NCBI GenBank assembly: GCA_951230915.1
Contig: OX579636.1
Span: 5,843,001-5,907,000, forward strand
Length of the DNA: 64,000 bases
Direction of reading: 5' to 3'
Source: Antitrichia curtipendula
Lineage: Eukaryota; Streptophyta; Bryopsida; Hypnales; Leucodontaceae
The notes under the pieces were generated by a model. It was given only the letters and a program-made list of their open reading frames with translations, did not search any database and was not told the DNA's origin. The position numbers and the translations under genes are program-made. Below are positions 61,701-64,000 of the stretch, in pieces (the stretch's first letter is position 1; every line of letters starts with the position of its first letter).

Positions 61701-62518
61701 CCCGTAAAGGATCATTGTTCCTTTGAGGAACAAATTGAATTATTATTTTTTCAATTAGTGCACGAAAACAAAAGTTATACTCAAATAAGCTCAAAATAAA
61801 GGAGATTGGGTAGCAATTTTTTTAAATTAAACTTATATTTTTTTCTCATAGATTATACTTTTGTCTACATGGTAAGCTTTCATTCATTTCATTTGGATAA
61901 GTGATGTGAAAGTTATGGACAATCTTATTTTTAAGCAATCTAAGCGTCTTCTTGAAAAAATAACTTGTAGGATTCATTTCTGAATGCAATTTTTACAATT
62001 TCTCAAAAGAAAAGTTCTACATGGTTTAGTTTGCTTGCTAGAACAATCTCACTATTGGAATTAGTGCATTTTAATTCTATCTTAGAGATATTAATAATGT
62101 CGATTTTCCTTCTATCTTGTACCTACTTCTACTTAACAATTTTTTTAAGAATGAAAATTAAGACTAAATTTTTTTTCCCTCTTAGATTTTCAACTCAATT
62201 CCCCACCATAAGGATTTAAACCTCAAAACTTTTTAGTGCAAAAAATTTAATTTAAGAAGGTTCAAAGTCAAATAATCTAATCCTTCAATGTGCAAAACAA
62301 CTTGTTTTCTTCACTTTAAGAGTTTAAGCGTGGATATCTTGCAATCTTTGCGATCAAAATTTTTGAAATTTATTCCACACATTTTTATAGTAGTCAGGTG
62401 TATGATCCTATGGTTAGATGTGCCAAAAAAACAATTTTCAATTTTTTTTACTCTTTTAGAATAGAAATGGTAGTTTTGAATGTTTTTTGGCAAAAGAAAG
62501 GACTTGGTCCTTTAGGGG
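61701..62518. mobile_element. TTAA-flanked MITE, diverged copy
   Basis: TTAA (61697-61700), CCCGTAAAGGATC; right end GGTCCTTTAGGGG followed by TGAA, a decayed TTAA (62519-62522). The interior follows the copy at 57598 in order but is more diverged. Confidence 0.7.
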
Positions 62519-62938
62519 TGAAACTTATGCTTTTTTGCTGATGTGAAAACATCTAAAATTGGCAAAATTGGTGTTTCAACATATTTGGAGGCATCTTTTA
62601 AATTTTTTTAAATATTAGCAATTGAAAATCGGGAATTAAAAAAAATTATAATTTTTGGATAAAACATGTTATTTCTATGAATTTTCAAAGTGGAACTAAC
62701 ATCATATTCATTATTTTGGGAGATAGGGGACCTCCCAAAATAACAATGTCTTGTTTTGTGCCTCAGAAATTGAACTGAAGTTGAAATAAATATAAATTTA
62801 GGTGAACTAATTTCTCTAGTTTATATCAGCAATTTCCATTAAAATGGGAGTTTTAGACAATTTCTGTGTTTCGGGCTAATTATTGATCAGAGTGACAATA
62901 GTCATTTCCATATAAATACGTTGTGTTGTCGTCTTTGG

Positions 62939-63056
62939 ACACCAAGTCATGAGTTGAACGGTTGGTTGTAAGAGGCTATGTATCTCATCCAGGTGGTCCG
63001 AGTTCGATTCCCATTGAATTTGTATGAGCGGCTATGAGATACATATGACTTGGTGT
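62939..63056. repeat. Inverted-repeat unit containing a Pol III B-box-like sequence
   Basis: ACACCAAGTCAT at the left is inverted at the right as ATGACTTGGTGT, with ATGTATCTCAT / ATGAGATACAT pairing inside. GAGTTCGATTCCC at 63000-63012 matches the tRNA T-loop (B box) consensus, and TGGTTGTAAGAGG upstream is a poor A box. The T stem does not pair well, so it is not a functional tRNA gene. A tRNA-derived SINE piece or chance are both possible. Confidence 0.45.
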
Positions 63057-63498
63057 TGCTCAGTGAACTTTAGAGGCAGGAAAAATAAAACAACCAATCA
63101 GCCCCCTATTCGAAATCGTGACAAGTGGTCTTAGCCACTACCAATTTTTTCAACTTGTACTATATTTTTGAAAGACATAATTTAGTTACATAATCTGATA
63201 GTGAAATAATGCCAACATACACAATAACACATGTATCATTGAATCAAAAATTTATTAAATAATATAAAAAAGTGCACTTGCTACGCAAATGACTACACAC
63301 AAAATATAGAAATATTTCCAAAACAACTCTATAAAAACCAATTACCTTACTCCAATCCACACCACCTACCCTACAACATACGATATAAAATCACATAAAA
63401 CCGCCTATACTTATGCCAAAACATACAAACCATGGAATACTAACTACCAAACTTAGCTTCAAATGCTACAAAGTATCTCCAGAGTATGCGGTGCATGC

Positions 63499-64000
63499 TC
63501 AAGCGGAATCATACAAACACAAACTCTTGTTGATGACATCAACTTGAGCTGCAGGGATTCGAAGGACACATTCCACTGTGTCTTTTTTAACCTTAGACCT
63601 CCATGCGGTGATGAGAGCATTTGTGTTCTGCCAAACAGGTTCTTGGGCCTCATCCACTTTCCAACGCAATCCCTTAGTAGAGTCCCAACCACTGTAAAAT
63701 TCTTGAACATTTCTTCCTCGTGCCGTTGGCTTAAAGTACTGAATCAAGATACAATTCGGATGCTCCGGGTTTGTGAAAGGGGCAGATAAAGCTCTCGCAA
63801 TCCATACAGGTTTTGTATCATCATCAACTGGTCGAAGGGCAACAAAAAAATCTTTCTCAACATCACGAGCCACTCGGAAAGATGGCAAGGGACGATCACG
63901 ACGTTGCCCCACGAAGACATCATCCTCAGCAAATTCCTCACGAACCTCGCCAATGTCATCAAGTTCGTCCTCCTCGATTGCTTCCAACCGGGTAGAAGGC
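63499..64000 (-). CDS. C-terminal part of an unrecognised protein, runs off the window
   Basis: An uninterrupted minus-strand frame enters at the window end (PSTRLEAIEEDELDDIGEVR) and stops with TGA/TAA-type codon at 63499-63501, giving at least 166 residues. It has an acidic stretch, then a compact segment DFFVALRPVDDDTKPVWIAR, ALSAPFTNPEHPNCILIQYF, GWDSTKGLRWKVDE, and a terminal ITAWRSKVKKDTVECVLRIP. The alternation of short strands with Trp and Tyr recalls small beta-barrel reader domains (BAH or Tudor type), but I cannot assign it. Base composition is like that of the transposon genes at 28.9-34 kb, so it may be the 3' end of another element's gene. It has no intron in this part, and the stop is followed by AT-rich DNA. 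The start lies outside the window. Confidence 0.65.
   Translation of the reverse strand, partial: PSTRLEAIEEDELDDIGEVREEFAEDDVFVGQRRDRPLPSFRVARDVEKDFFVALRPVDDDTKPVWIARALSAPFTNPEHPNCILIQYFKPTARGRNVQEFYSGWDSTKGLRWKVDEAQEPVWQNTNALITAWRSKVKKDTVECVLRIPAAQVDVINKSLCLYDSA

Overview
The window is nuclear DNA from a streptophyte, most likely a land plant. Three things point there: a 15-exon ALDH10 (betaine/amino-aldehyde dehydrogenase) gene with plant-type introns and a peroxisomal C-terminus, a small two-exon gene of a family I know only from plants, and telo-box motifs (AAACCCTAA) in front of genes. The species cannot be named from this sequence. Most of the window is AT-rich, gene-poor DNA filled with short transposon relics.

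Layout. 1-12.6 kb: hairpin and tandem repeats, two kinds of MITE, long AT-rich DNA and one doubtful exon (994-1238). 12.65-18.4 kb (+): intact ALDH10, 506 codons. 19.6-20.7 kb: a TTAA-flanked MITE. 23.3-24.0 kb (-): an intact 69-aa membrane protein gene. 28.58-45.53 kb: one large Mutator-like DNA transposon. 45.5-63.4 kb: MITEs, dispersed repeats and a second copy of a repeat rich in the motif GACAAATTGTC. 63.5-64 kb (-): 3' end of a coding sequence that runs off the window.

The most important object is the 16,956-bp transposon at 28576-45531. It has inverted termini sharing a 14-bp block and a perfect 10-bp direct repeat (CCTTAGCATA) on both sides, as expected for a MULE target-site duplication. 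It carries two divergent genes. Rightward is a MULE transposase with a WRKY/GCM1-like zinc finger and a SWIM finger. Leftward is a 12-exon gene for a protein of about 1,303 residues that joins a ParB-like DGNHR domain to a circularly permuted N6/N4-type DNA methyltransferase fold whose catalytic motif is replaced (DCQE where DPPY is expected). Both genes are broken: two CAG-to-TAG-type stops in the leftward gene, one TGA and one frameshift in the transposase. This copy is therefore dead, but it records an element design I do not recognise as described. A role as accessory or anti-silencing factor, by analogy with VANDAL/VANC elements, is inference only.

Two other patterns stand out: at least eight MITEs of 0.6-1.4 kb with TTAA-flanked CCCYTAAA termini (piggyBac-like), and two 2.2-2.3 kb repeats, one inside the first intron of the ParB-methyltransferase gene, that carry dozens of spaced GAC(A/T)AATTG(T/A)C motifs.
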